Under the pieces are notes generated by a model. It was not told the origin of the DNA. It made no database searches and saw nothing but the letters and a program-made list of their open reading frames with translations. A stretch of DNA of 64,000 nucleotides from CAVXNB01 sp963763085 (GTDB lineage Bacteria; Actinomycetota; Acidimicrobiia; Acidimicrobiales; Bog-793), in NCBI GenBank assembly GCA_963763085.1, contig CAVXNB010000004.1, forward strand, positions 744,001 through 808,000, in the 5' to 3' direction. This document shows positions 10,008 to 17,831 of this stretch, in pieces. The first letter of the stretch is position 1. Each line of letters opens with the position of its first letter. Both the position numbers and the translations under genes were made by a program.

Positions 10008-10997
10008 GTGCAGACATCGAGCCCCGGAGTTGACTTGACGAGAGCAGACAGGCCGGCCGGTTACTCCCTGGCAAGGGCGGACGTCGCGTGGGAGCCCCGC
10101 TTCCTGCAGCTCGACACCGCGCCGGCCGTTCACGAGTTCGCCGAGTTGGGCACCGTCCCGGACGACGTCCTCCTTTCACCGGTCGCGATCACAGACCCCT
10201 TTCGGGTGCTCAGCGAGGAGGGAGCGCGCGTGGCGGTGGAAATCGCCCGGGAGCTCGAGGCCCTTGCGGTAGCCGACGTCCGGTCCAAACGGATGCGCGG
10301 CTGTACCTACCGCTCCAGGTTCTTCGCCGGCATGTACTCCGATCCTGCACTGCTGTCCTACTTGAGCGACCTCGCCCAGGCAGACCTGCGGCCACACCCG
10401 ATCGGTCATCACCGCGTCCAGCTCAACTTTGTGCCCGAAGACCTGGGGAGGGCGGTGGATGTGTGGCATTACGACGTTGTTTCGTTTGACATTGTCATGC
10501 TGCTGACCGAACCCAGCCTGATGAAGGGCGGGAACACGGAGTACTTCATGGGCACCGTCGAGGAGGGCGAGGCGATCCTTCGTCAGGGGGGTCGCCTCCC
10601 CGCAGAGCGAATCGTGCAGGTGGCGTACCCCGGCGCCGGGTGGGGCTTCTTGCAGCAGGGCCATCAGGTACTCCACCGGGCTGCGCCTCTCGACGAGCCG
10701 TACCCGAGAATCTCGTTGGTGGCTTCCTATTACTGCGCCGACAGCCGGTTCCGAGAGCCGACGATCCTGCCCCCGTTGCGGGTCGCGGACGGCCGGGACG
10801 TCGCCCTGCTGGAGTGGGCCAACTATGCCGCCTACCGTACGGTGGCCAAGCTTCAACGATTTCTCGAGGACCAGCCCGACTTCGGGCTCGAGCCGGCGGA
10901 GGTCCGGGATCGGCTGCAGGAGTGCATCGCCGAGGCCGAGGTTGCCATCGCCGAGTTCGACAGCCTCGACGAGGGCCATCTGATCAATCTCGGGTGA
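10008..10997 (+). CDS. 2-oxoglutarate/Fe(II)-dependent oxygenase-like protein
   Basis: Protein of 329 residues with the metal-binding facial triad of non-haem Fe(II)/2-oxoglutarate oxygenases: His154-x-Asp156 (WHYD), distal His223 (VLHRAAP) and Arg234 eleven residues later (YPRISLV), which would bind 2-oxoglutarate. Asp in the HxD triad points to a hydroxylase or desaturase rather than a halogenase, where Gly or Ala replaces it. The GTG start at 10008 follows an AGGGAAG-like site. It is divergent from the Opp/CocE operon and 37 nt upstream of an alpha/beta hydrolase gene, so it may oxidise a compound handled by that system. The substrate is unknown. Confidence 0.7.
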   Translation: MQTSSPGVDLTRADRPAGYSLARADVAWEPRFLQLDTAPAVHEFAELGTVPDDVLLSPVAITDPFRVLSEEGARVAVEIARELEALAVADVRSKRMRGCTYRSRFFAGMYSDPALLSYLSDLAQADLRPHPIGHHRVQLNFVPEDLGRAVDVWHYDVVSFDIVMLLTEPSLMKGGNTEYFMGTVEEGEAILRQGGRLPAERIVQVAYPGAGWGFLQQGHQVLHRAAPLDEPYPRISLVASYYCADSRFREPTILPPLRVADGRDVALLEWANYAAYRTVAKLQRFLEDQPDFGLEPAEVRDRLQECIAEAEVAIAEFDSLDEGHLINLG

Positions 10998-11034
10998 CCG
11001 CCGGCGGCACCTCAGATCGGGAAAGGGAGTCCGG

Positions 11035-11856
11035 ATGCCAGAGCTCGAGGTGGGCGACGCGAGGATCTTCTACGAGCAGGCGGGCTCGGGGGGCGACATC
11101 GTCTGGGTGCCGGGTGGTGATCAGCCCGGCAGCGACTGGCATCTGTACCAGGTTCCGTACTTCTCCGGCCGTTGGCGCAACACCACCTACGACCCGAGGG
11201 GGGTCGGTCGGACGGAGGCGCCCGGCGCGTCCGCATGGTCCATCGCCGACCATGCCGCCGATACGGCAGCCGTCATCCGCGCAGTCTGCGAGCCGCCGGT
11301 GGTCCTCATCGGGCTGTCCATGGGCTCTCTCATAACCCAGGAGGTGTGTCTGAGCTATCCGGAGCTCGTGCGGGTCGGGATCGCCATGGGGACCGCGGCC
11401 GAGGCGCCCGGGTTCCCCGGTGAGTGGATGCGGGCGGAGGTCGAGTTCCGCCGCCAGGGTGGGTCACTGCCGGAGGACTTCGCCGTCACGCACTACGGCG
11501 TCTTCATGTATCCGAGCGAGGTGATCGGCGACCCTGAGCTGTGGGCCAAGGTGCGGCCCGTGGTGGCCGGCGCCTATGGCCGGCGGACCGGCGCCGATCT
11601 GGCCGCGCAGTGGGAGGGTTGCGTGGACTTCGACTCCGTCTCCCGGCTTCCCGGCTGCCAGGTGCCCCTCCACGTGATCGGCTTCTCGCAGGACGTTCAG
11701 GCGCCGCCGGCGCTGGGCCGGCGGGTCGCGGAACTCGCCCCGAAGGGCGAGTTCCACCTTCTCGAGGGCCTTGGCCACTGTTCGCTCTTCGGTCACCGGC
11801 CGGAAGTCGTGAATCAGTGCATCGCCGAGATTCTCGACCGGCTTGGCGGCGCCTGA
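11035..11856 (+). CDS. Alpha/beta hydrolase
   Basis: Single-domain alpha/beta-hydrolase-fold protein of 273 residues. The nucleophile elbow is GLSMGS (Ser near 103). The general acid is probably the Asp in FSQDVQAPP and the catalytic His is in EGLGHCSLFGH. The N-terminal part has the oxyanion region YDPRGVGRTE. No signal peptide is seen. It lies 37 nt after the oxygenase gene on the same strand and is preceded by GGGAAAGGGAG, so the two probably form an operon. The family covers esterases, lactonases, haloperoxidases and C-C hydrolases; the sequence alone does not decide between them. Confidence 0.85.
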   Translation: MPELEVGDARIFYEQAGSGGDIVWVPGGDQPGSDWHLYQVPYFSGRWRNTTYDPRGVGRTEAPGASAWSIADHAADTAAVIRAVCEPPVVLIGLSMGSLITQEVCLSYPELVRVGIAMGTAAEAPGFPGEWMRAEVEFRRQGGSLPEDFAVTHYGVFMYPSEVIGDPELWAKVRPVVAGAYGRRTGADLAAQWEGCVDFDSVSRLPGCQVPLHVIGFSQDVQAPPALGRRVAELAPKGEFHLLEGLGHCSLFGHRPEVVNQCIAEILDRLGGA

Positions 11857-11886
11857 GACGCTCTGGAGCTGCAGCCGGACGGCGGG

Positions 11887-13212
11887 TCAGATGCCGAGAC
11901 GCTCGCGGAGGTACGGGAGGAGAGCGTCGATCGGGAGCCGGGTCTGCTCGGTCGTGTCGCGCTCGCGGACCGTCACCTGCTGATCCTCGAGGCTCTCGAA
12001 GTCGACCGTCACGCAGTACGGGGTGCCGATCTCGTCCTGGCGCCGGTAGCGGCGCCCGATCGACTGCGTGTCGTCGAAGTCGCACATGAGAGCCTGCTGT
12101 AGCCGGCGCTGCACGTCCTTGGCGAGCGGAGCGAGGGTCTCCTTCTTCGAGAGCGGGAGCACCGCGACCTGATACGGCGCGATCCGGGGGTGCAGGCGAA
12201 GGACCGCCCGGCGCTCACCGCCGATCTCGTCCTCGTCGTAAGCGGCGAGCAGGAAAGCCATCATCGTCCGGGTCGCGCCCGCCGCCGGTTCGATCACATG
12301 CGGGAGGTACCGCTCACCCGTCGCCTGGTCGAAGTATTCGAGGGAGGTGCCCGAGTGCTCCTGGTGGGAGCGAAGGTCGAAGTCGGTCCGATTGGCGATT
12401 CCCTCGAGCTCGCCCCAGCCCCACGGGAAGAGGAACTCGATGTCGGTCGTCGCCGAGGAGTAGTGCGAGAGCTCTTCCTTGTCGTGTGGCCGGAGACGGA
12501 GCTTGCCGGCGTCGATCCCGTAGCGCAGGTACCAGGCGAGACGTTCGTCGCACCAGTACTGGTGCCAGCGTGGCCCGTCGGGAGGCGGCACGAAGTACTC
12601 CATCTCCATCATCTCGAACTCGCGGGTGCGGAAGACGAAGTTGCCGGGGGTGATCTCGTTGCGGAACGCCCGCCCGATCTGGGCGATCCCGAACGGTGGC
12701 TTGCGTCTCGTGACGGTGAGGTAGTTCGCGAAGTTGACGAACATGCCCTGCGCCGTCTCGGGTCGCAGGTAGGCGACGGCGGACTCCTCCTCGACCGGTC
12801 CGACGAAGGTCTTGAACATGAGGTTGAACGGCCGGGCCTCGGTCAGGTCCTTGGAGCCGCAGTTGGGGCAGGTGTCGTCGATCTGGTCGGCGCGCCAGCG
12901 CTCCTTGCAATTGCGGCAGTCGACGAGGGGGTCGGTGAACGTCGCCAGGTGGCCGGACGCCTCCCAGACCTTGGGGTTCGTGAGGATCGCAGCCTCGATC
13001 GGCACGACGTCGTCGCGCTCTTGGATCATCGCCCGCCACCACGCCTCCCGCACGTTGCGGAGCATGAGCGCGCCGAGCGGGCCGTAGTCGTACGTCGAGC
13101 GGATGCCGCCGTAGATCTCGGCCGAGGGGAAGACGAACCCACGCCGTTTGGACAGGTTGACGACGGCGTCGAACAGCCCTGGGTCGTTCGTGGGCTCCGG
13201 CGGCGTCGGCAT
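11887..13212 (-). CDS. glyS: Glycyl-tRNA synthetase (dimeric alpha2 class II type)
   Basis: Charges tRNA-Gly with glycine in the cytoplasm. At 441 residues it is the single-chain eukaryote/actinobacteria-like type, not the alpha/beta tetrameric form. Class II motif 1 lies around STYDYGPLG. A zinc-ribbon-like insert (CRNC ... CPNC) follows, then motif 2 with FRNEITPGNFVFRTREFEMMEMEYF and a C-terminal anticodon-binding domain with YQVAVLPLSKKE. ATG start. No frame break. Its 5' side abuts a GC-rich direct repeat, so its promoter is not obvious. Confidence 0.95.
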   Translation of the reverse strand: MPTPPEPTNDPGLFDAVVNLSKRRGFVFPSAEIYGGIRSTYDYGPLGALMLRNVREAWWRAMIQERDDVVPIEAAILTNPKVWEASGHLATFTDPLVDCRNCKERWRADQIDDTCPNCGSKDLTEARPFNLMFKTFVGPVEEESAVAYLRPETAQGMFVNFANYLTVTRRKPPFGIAQIGRAFRNEITPGNFVFRTREFEMMEMEYFVPPPDGPRWHQYWCDERLAWYLRYGIDAGKLRLRPHDKEELSHYSSATTDIEFLFPWGWGELEGIANRTDFDLRSHQEHSGTSLEYFDQATGERYLPHVIEPAAGATRTMMAFLLAAYDEDEIGGERRAVLRLHPRIAPYQVAVLPLSKKETLAPLAKDVQRRLQQALMCDFDDTQSIGRRYRRQDEIGTPYCVTVDFESLEDQQVTVRERDTTEQTRLPIDALLPYLRERLGI

Positions 13213-13227
13213 TGCGGCAGGTTATCC

Positions 13228-13319
13228 GCCGGCGGCCGGGGCGGCGCCGGCGTGGGCCGGCGAGGGGGCGCACCGTGTGGGCCGGCGGCCGGGGCGGCGC
13301 CGGCTGTGGGCCGGCGAGG
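13228..13319. repeat. GC-rich direct repeat, two copies of about 38 nt
   Basis: Two near-identical copies (13228-13265 and 13281-13319) begin GCCGGCGGCCGGGGCGGCGC and end GTGGGCCGGCGAGG, with a 53-nt period. They fill most of the 150-bp gap upstream of glyS. Similar GCCGGC/GGCGCC-rich patches occur elsewhere in the window (35.1, 36.2, 48.7 and 59.0-59.3 kb). No coding capacity is apparent. Confidence 0.7.
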
Positions 13320-13362
13320 CGCTGTCCGCCCGGTCTGACCCACCTGGGCGGGATTTCCCGTG

Positions 13363-14385
13363 CTATGCCCCGGTAATCCCGCCCAGGTTGTCATCCGGGC
13401 GGTCACCGAAGGCCACCGAATTGCCGAGTAGAAGTCGGCGAAGCGCGCGGCATAACGGATTCGGGTCTTGGGTGAGCTCAGACAGCGTCGTTCGAAGGAC
13501 GTGCCAGCCGGCGTCCGTCAGCAGGTTCGCTCGATAGCGATCGGAGACGAACCGATCCGGCCCATCGTGGAATTGGAAGCCGTCGATTTCTAGCGCCACA
13601 CGTTGGTCGATCCAGGCAAAGTCCAAGCGAAACCTCGCCCCACCGCCGACGATCTCAGTGACCTGGGTCACGGGCGCAGGCAGGCCCTGGACACTCAGGA
13701 TTCGCAGCACCTCGGCTTCTGCCGGGCTTTCGAGGGAGGTGCCCAGCCAAGGCAGTAACGCCAGCTCGAGGCGATCGGAGCCGGCGCGCCGGCGGTGCCT
13801 GTTTCTCGAAATCGCGGCGATCACGAGGCTTGGGGTTGTGAGCCGGCGGGTGAGAGCATCGTCGAGAGCGTTTTGGAGCGTCCGGGTGCTCAGAACCCCG
13901 CCGAGGTCGATGAGGGTCCGAGCGACGTTGGTGACGGGGAGCCGGCCGATCTGCGTGCGATCGGTTCGATGGAGGCATCGAGTGCGGTGGGCTCGGACCC
14001 GTTGCAACTTCATCTCGCTTCCTGGGGGATGGTCACATCGAGCACGCCGTGGTTATCGATGACGGCACCCAATCCGAGTGCCCTTGCTGCCGATGCGTGC
14101 GAGAGCAGGGTCGCCGGCGGGCCGGCCAGGCAGGCGGCGATCGCGTTTCGCTCCCAGGCGGAAGGGGCCATTCTGGGCGCAAAGACCCCACGATGCAGCC
14201 GCACGAAGTCGCCTCTTTTCACGCGTTGTCGTAACCATGTCCTCCGTCAGCCCGACGGCAGCTACTTGTCCGGCGGTGAAGACGCCGAATTGACGCCGGC
14301 TGGTCTGGGCCAGAAGGCGGAGCTTGGCTGACTGGCCAGCGGCTCGGCCAGCGGGCTCCTGATCCGGAAGCTCTTCGTCAGCCAC
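13363..14385 (-). pseudogene. AbiEi-like/DUF559-type protein, broken in two places
   Basis: Three adjacent frames assemble into one protein of about 340 residues. The N-terminus is a winged-helix-like segment (LRLLAQTSRRQFGVFTAGQV) and RLHRGVFAP, as in AbiEi-type antitoxins. The middle has PVTNVARTLIDLG. The C-terminus is DUF559/Vsr-like, with a PD-(D/E)xK-style core: Asp in FRLDFAWID and ExD in VALEIDGFQFH. The first break, near 14237, is repaired by removing one A (MVTTRVKRGDFVRLHRG). The second, near 14012, is an ATGA overlap that would need a missing base, so it could instead be a real start. No AbiEii toxin partner is adjacent. In many actinobacteria such proteins are solitary and of unknown role. 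Confidence 0.6.
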
Positions 14386-14420
14386 GCCGGCCAGGCTCGC
14401 CCGGGTGACTACCGGTCGGG

Positions 14421-15254
14421 CTACCGCAGCGGCACCCCTAGGTTCCCCTCACCGTCCGCCGCCGCCTCGCTGCCCGCCGACCCGCCCTCGCCGCCGGGCC
14501 GGCCGGGCCGATCAGTCCGCCGTTGCCAGCCGGCGATCGAGATCTCCGCGGACCGGTGGGCCGACCGCACACGACGGTCGAGGTGGTACTCGGTCGCGAC
14601 GAGGGCCAACCGTTCCGACTCGGCCGTTGCTCGGCTCGCTGGCTCCTCGAGAGCGCCGCGGAGCCCTCCGCCGAGGATCCGGCCGATCAGGCTCAAAGTA
14701 TCCTCGCCGACGGCTTGGCCCCGGCGGCAGGAGCGGCAGAGGAACCCGCCTTCGCCCGCATCGAACGCGACCAGCTCGCCTTCCGAGCTGCACCTGGCGC
14801 ACTGGTCGAGCGACGGGCCGACTCCCTCCAACGCGAGGAGCTTCCAGAGGAACGCACTCAGCAGCGCCGGCGCAGCTCGCTCGTCCAGGGTCCGCAGCGC
14901 TCCCACGAGCATCCGGAACACCTCCGGCATGGGCTGCCTCTCGAGCGCGACGTGGTCAACTACTTCGAGCATCGTCTGCGCAACCGGGACGCGTTCGAGA
15001 TCCGCCCGGATGGCCTTGAAATGGTCGAGGGCTTCCACCTGGTTGACGACATCCAGCTCACGGCCGCGCCAGCACAGGACGTTCACGTGGGTGAGGGGCT
15101 CGAGGCGGCCACTGAACCGGCTCTTCGGCTTCCGGATCCCTTTTGCCACGGCTCGGACCTTGCCGTGCTCCGGGGTCGCGAGCGTGACGATCCGATCGGC
15201 TTCTCCGAGCCGCATCGTGCGCAGCACGACGCCCTCGTCCCGGTACGTGGCCAC
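14421..15254 (-). CDS. recO: DNA repair protein RecO
   Basis: RecF-pathway mediator that helps load RecA onto SSB-coated DNA. The 277-residue protein begins with the N-terminal OB-fold (YRDEGVVLRTMRLGEADRIV), including the conserved GEADRI and KGIRKPKSRF. A zinc-binding centre (CARC ... CRSC) follows and then a helical C-terminus. The last 25 residues are a Gly/Arg/Ala-rich low-complexity tail from a GC-rich patch. GTG start. It sits in the typical recO-uppS neighbourhood, here with a small membrane protein between them. Confidence 0.93.
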   Translation of the reverse strand: MATYRDEGVVLRTMRLGEADRIVTLATPEHGKVRAVAKGIRKPKSRFSGRLEPLTHVNVLCWRGRELDVVNQVEALDHFKAIRADLERVPVAQTMLEVVDHVALERQPMPEVFRMLVGALRTLDERAAPALLSAFLWKLLALEGVGPSLDQCARCSSEGELVAFDAGEGGFLCRSCRRGQAVGEDTLSLIGRILGGGLRGALEEPASRATAESERLALVATEYHLDRRVRSAHRSAEISIAGWQRRTDRPGRPGGEGGSAGSEAAADGEGNLGVPLR

Positions 15255-15261
15255 TCGGCGA

Positions 15262-15456
15262 TCAGCCCCTCATCCGGGACCCGAGCGCGATCAGGCCCAG
15301 CCCGACGACGATCACGACCAGCAAAGTGAGCGCCTGCTCGTCACCGAGCAGCGCCAGCGCCAGAACAGCGAGAAACGCGATCGCACCGAGGGTGATCCCC
15401 GAGATCATCCCGATGTGGTCGCGGATCCGAAACGGCTCGCGCGGACCGTCCATCAC
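15262..15456 (-). CDS. Small two-helix membrane protein between uppS and recO
   Basis: A 64-residue protein of unknown function with two hydrophobic helices (MISGITLGAIAFLAVLALAL and ALTLLVVIVVGLGLIALG) separated by GDEQ, and a basic end (SRMRG). The start, GTG 15456 or ATG 15453, overlaps the uppS stop, and recO starts 7 nt later. It is therefore embedded in the operon and likely expressed, although small. Confidence 0.65.
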   Translation of the reverse strand: MMDGPREPFRIRDHIGMISGITLGAIAFLAVLALALLGDEQALTLLVVIVVGLGLIALGSRMRG

Positions 15457-16172
15457 CGCTCGAGTCCTCCGTAGCGACGCTCCCGCTTCTGGTATTCCAG
15501 GACGGCATCGAACAGGTTCTGGCGGCGGAAGTCCGGCCAGTAGAGCTCGCTGAAGACGAGCTCGGAGTAAGCGAGCTCCCAGAGCAGGAAGTTGGAGATA
15601 CGGAACTCGCCCGAGGTCCGGATGACGACGTCCGGATCAGGCATGTCGGGCCAGTACAGGCGGGAGCGCAGGGCCTTCTCGTCGATCTTCTCCGGGCGCA
15701 CTCCGTCGGCGGCGAGCTTCCGAACGGCGTCGATGATCTCCGCCCGCCCTCCGTAGTTGAAGCAGATGGTCAGCGTCAGTCGCCGGTTGGCGGCAGTGAG
15801 AGCGCAGGACTCGTCCATGTGCCGGATGAGCCGGCGGGGGACGCGCCAGTCCCGGCGGCCGGAGAAGCGGATGCGCACTCCCTTCTCGTTCAGGTCGTCA
15901 CGGTGCCGAGTGAGAATGCCCTCGTTGAAGCGCATGAGATAACGCACCTCGTCAGGCGGCCGCCGCCAGTTCTCCGTGGAGAAGGCGAACATCGTGAGCC
16001 AGCCGATCCCGAGCTCGAGCGCTCCCTCGACGGTGTCGAACATCGCCTCCTCGCCGGCGGCGTGACCTTCGGTGCGCGGCAGGCCGCGCTGGCGCGCCCA
16101 GCGGCCGTTGCCGTCCATCACGATCGCCACGTGCCGCGGGATACGTGTGGGATCGTGATCCACGCCGGCCAT
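15453..16172 (-). CDS. uppS: Isoprenyl transferase (undecaprenyl/polyprenyl diphosphate synthase)
   Basis: cis-Prenyltransferase that makes the lipid carrier for cell-wall synthesis from farnesyl-type diphosphate and isopentenyl diphosphate. The 239-residue protein carries the family signatures: HVAIVMDGNGRWA with the catalytic Asp, RGLPRTEGHAAG, AFSTENWRRP, and the C-terminal DVVIRTSGEFRISNFLLWE and ELVFSELYWPDF. ATG start. Adjacent to recO, a common actinobacterial arrangement. Confidence 0.95.
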   Translation of the reverse strand: MAGVDHDPTRIPRHVAIVMDGNGRWARQRGLPRTEGHAAGEEAMFDTVEGALELGIGWLTMFAFSTENWRRPPDEVRYLMRFNEGILTRHRDDLNEKGVRIRFSGRRDWRVPRRLIRHMDESCALTAANRRLTLTICFNYGGRAEIIDAVRKLAADGVRPEKIDEKALRSRLYWPDMPDPDVVIRTSGEFRISNFLLWELAYSELVFSELYWPDFRRQNLFDAVLEYQKRERRYGGLER

Positions 16173-16182
16173 TACATCGAAG

Positions 16183-16839
16183 TTACTCCCGCTTCTTCCC
16201 GCTTATTCGGCCCAGCTCACGGGCGAGCCACTCCTCCAGACGGCGTCGTGCCTCCTCCTCGCGGCCCGCCGCCACGGCCGACACCAGGTCCTCGTCGAGG
16301 AGCGAGCTCCAATCGGCACCCTCGGTCGAACTTCCCGCCTCCTTGAGCACACGCCGGGCTTCGCCGAGAAGCTCGGCGACCCCGGCGACCTCGGGGCCCA
16401 CGTTGTCGCCGATTCGGTCGCGGAGCCACGCCGCGAGAAACGGGCTCGTGCCCGCCGTCGACACCGCCACCGTCACCGGCCCGCGGCGAAGCAGCGCCGG
16501 CACGAAGAAACGGCACGCTTCCACGTCATCGACCCCATTCACCAGCACGCCGGCGTCCTCGGCGTCGCGGAAGACCGCCCGGTCGACCTCCCTCACGCCG
16601 GTCGCTGCGATCACGAGCCGGTACCCACCCGCATCGCCCGGTCGATAGGCCCTCCGGACGAAGCGGGCGGAGAGACCTTCGGCCTGCGGGCCGATCTCCG
16701 GCGCGATCACGGTCACCTTCGCTCCGCAGGCAAGAAGCGACGCGACCTTGCGTGCGGCGACGGAGCCGGCGCCGACGACGAGGCAGGGCTGGCCATCCAG
16801 CCGGAGCGCGATCGGGTACAGAGGCGCGGGATTTTTCAC
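16183..16839 (-). CDS. Precorrin-2 dehydrogenase / sirohydrochlorin ferrochelatase-like protein (SirC/CysG N-domain)
   Basis: Predicted NAD-dependent dehydrogenase acting on the precorrin-2 to sirohydrochlorin step of siroheme synthesis. The N-terminal Rossmann fold is clear: YPIALRLDGQPCLVVGAGSV then AARKVASLLACGAKVTVIAP. NGVDDVEACRFFVPALLRRG and AVSTAGTSPFLAAWLRDRI follow, as in CysG N-terminal domains. 218 residues from the GTG at 16839. A longer frame upstream lacks family similarity, so I did not use it. It is divergent from the sulfur operon at 17002, whose sulfite reductase needs siroheme, so the placement is functionally coherent. Confidence 0.87.
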   Translation of the reverse strand: MKNPAPLYPIALRLDGQPCLVVGAGSVAARKVASLLACGAKVTVIAPEIGPQAEGLSARFVRRAYRPGDAGGYRLVIAATGVREVDRAVFRDAEDAGVLVNGVDDVEACRFFVPALLRRGPVTVAVSTAGTSPFLAAWLRDRIGDNVGPEVAGVAELLGEARRVLKEAGSSTEGADWSSLLDEDLVSAVAAGREEEARRRLEEWLARELGRISGKKRE

Positions 16840-16904
16840 GTTCGGCAACGCCGTCAAACCCGTCAGACCCTTCTCGCCGTCACGGCCGGTGCGCCCTCCG
16901 GACC

Positions 16905-17001
16905 ACTGCCGAAGCGCTCCTCCCGTTGATTCCCTGAAAATATGATCGGAATAGTCAGATATAGTGGCACAGACGCCGGTCGCACCAGGGGAGGCAATAC
17001 A
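16905..17001 (+). promoter_or_regulatory. AT-rich promoter region of the sulfur operon
   Basis: An AT-rich island in otherwise GC-rich DNA, centred on GAAAATATGATCGGAATAG and TCAGATATAGTGGC. TATAGT is a plausible -10 for the rightward cysH operon. A strong AGGGGAGG ribosome site follows, seven bases before TTG 17002. The partial symmetry around GGAATAGTC could be a regulator site, but I cannot assign it to a family. Confidence 0.45.
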
Positions 17002-17736
17002 TTGGAGACCGCACATGAGGAACTTGCGCTGATGGATCAGGGAAGCCGCCTCGAATCCGACCGCCATCACGGCGGACCGTCCGCGGGCCTTCTGGCGGAG
17101 ATCGACGAAGCCTCGGAGCGCCTCGACAAGGCCGACCCTGCCGAGATCATCTCCTGGGCGGTGGAGAAGTTCCCGGGTCAGGTCGCCGTCGCCGCCTCGT
17201 TTCAGGATGCCGTGCTCGTCGACATCGCTGTCGGTGTCGACCCTCGGATCGAGGTGATCTTCCTCGACACCGGCTTCCACTTCCCCGAGACGCTGGCCTA
17301 CGTCGAGCGACTGCGCCGGCGTTACGACCTCAACCTCCTGGTCACGCATCCCGAGGTGGGCCTCGACGAGTTCCCGTGCGGCTCCAGCCGCTGCTGTGAG
17401 CTTCGCAAGGTCGCCCCCCTCGCCCAAGCCCTGCAAGGCCGCAGCGCTTGGATCACCGGTCTGAAACGTGTCGACACGCCCGAGAGGGCCGACGCACCGG
17501 TGATCGCCTGGGATCCGGGCCGCAACATGGTGAAGGTGAACCCGGTTGCCGCCTGGGACGACGACGACCTCGACGCGTACGTCGCAGCCCACGATCTGCC
17601 CCGCCACCCGCTCAACTACGTCGGGTACGTGTCCATCGGATGCGCCCCGACCACGAGCCCCGTGGCAGAGGGCCATCATCCCCGCGAAGGCCGCTGGGCC
17701 GGAAGCGGGAAGACCGAGTGCGGGCTCCACCTGTGA
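17002..17736 (+). CDS. cysH: Adenylylsulfate (APS) reductase-like, CysH family, with a Cys-to-Thr change
   Basis: Thioredoxin-dependent reductase giving sulfite from APS (or PAPS) in sulfate assimilation. P-loop-like AASFQDAVLVD, LDTGFHFPETL and WITGLKR fit the family, and KTECGLH carries the catalytic Cys240. APS-reducing enzymes hold a [4Fe-4S] cluster with CC plus CxxC. Here Cys131-Cys132 are present, but the CxxC is Cys214-Ala-Pro-Thr217, so the fourth ligand is Thr. The TTG at 17002 is the best start because AGGGGAGG lies seven bases upstream; ATG at 17032 is an alternative. It is the first gene of the cysH-sir-frhB operon. Confidence 0.9.
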   Translation: METAHEELALMDQGSRLESDRHHGGPSAGLLAEIDEASERLDKADPAEIISWAVEKFPGQVAVAASFQDAVLVDIAVGVDPRIEVIFLDTGFHFPETLAYVERLRRRYDLNLLVTHPEVGLDEFPCGSSRCCELRKVAPLAQALQGRSAWITGLKRVDTPERADAPVIAWDPGRNMVKVNPVAAWDDDDLDAYVAAHDLPRHPLNYVGYVSIGCAPTTSPVAEGHHPREGRWAGSGKTECGLHL

Positions 17737-17746
17737 GCCGCTGCGC

Positions 17747-17796
17747 GAGCCGGCACTGCCGGCGATGCCACCGGGTCCGCCGGTTCTCGCCGGCTC
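17747..17796 (+). other. Inverted repeat in the cysH-sir gap
   Basis: GAGCCGGC (17747-17754) and GCCGGCTC (17789-17796) are exact 8-bp inverted arms around a 34-nt GC-rich loop. They occupy the 95-nt gap between cysH and the sulfite reductase gene. This could set the relative expression of the two genes or be a by-product of the GCCGGC-rich composition. Confidence 0.3.
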
Positions 17797-17831
17797 CTTG
17801 ACCGCCCCCACCTCCTGACCGTCGATCTCCG

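Noticed and set aside
10008..10997. 2OG-dependent halogenase
   Set aside because: The triad has Asp (HYD). Halogenases replace this acid with Gly or Ala to bind halide.
13228..13319. CRISPR-like repeat array
   Set aside because: Only two copies, GC-rich low-complexity sequence, no distinct spacers and no cas genes.
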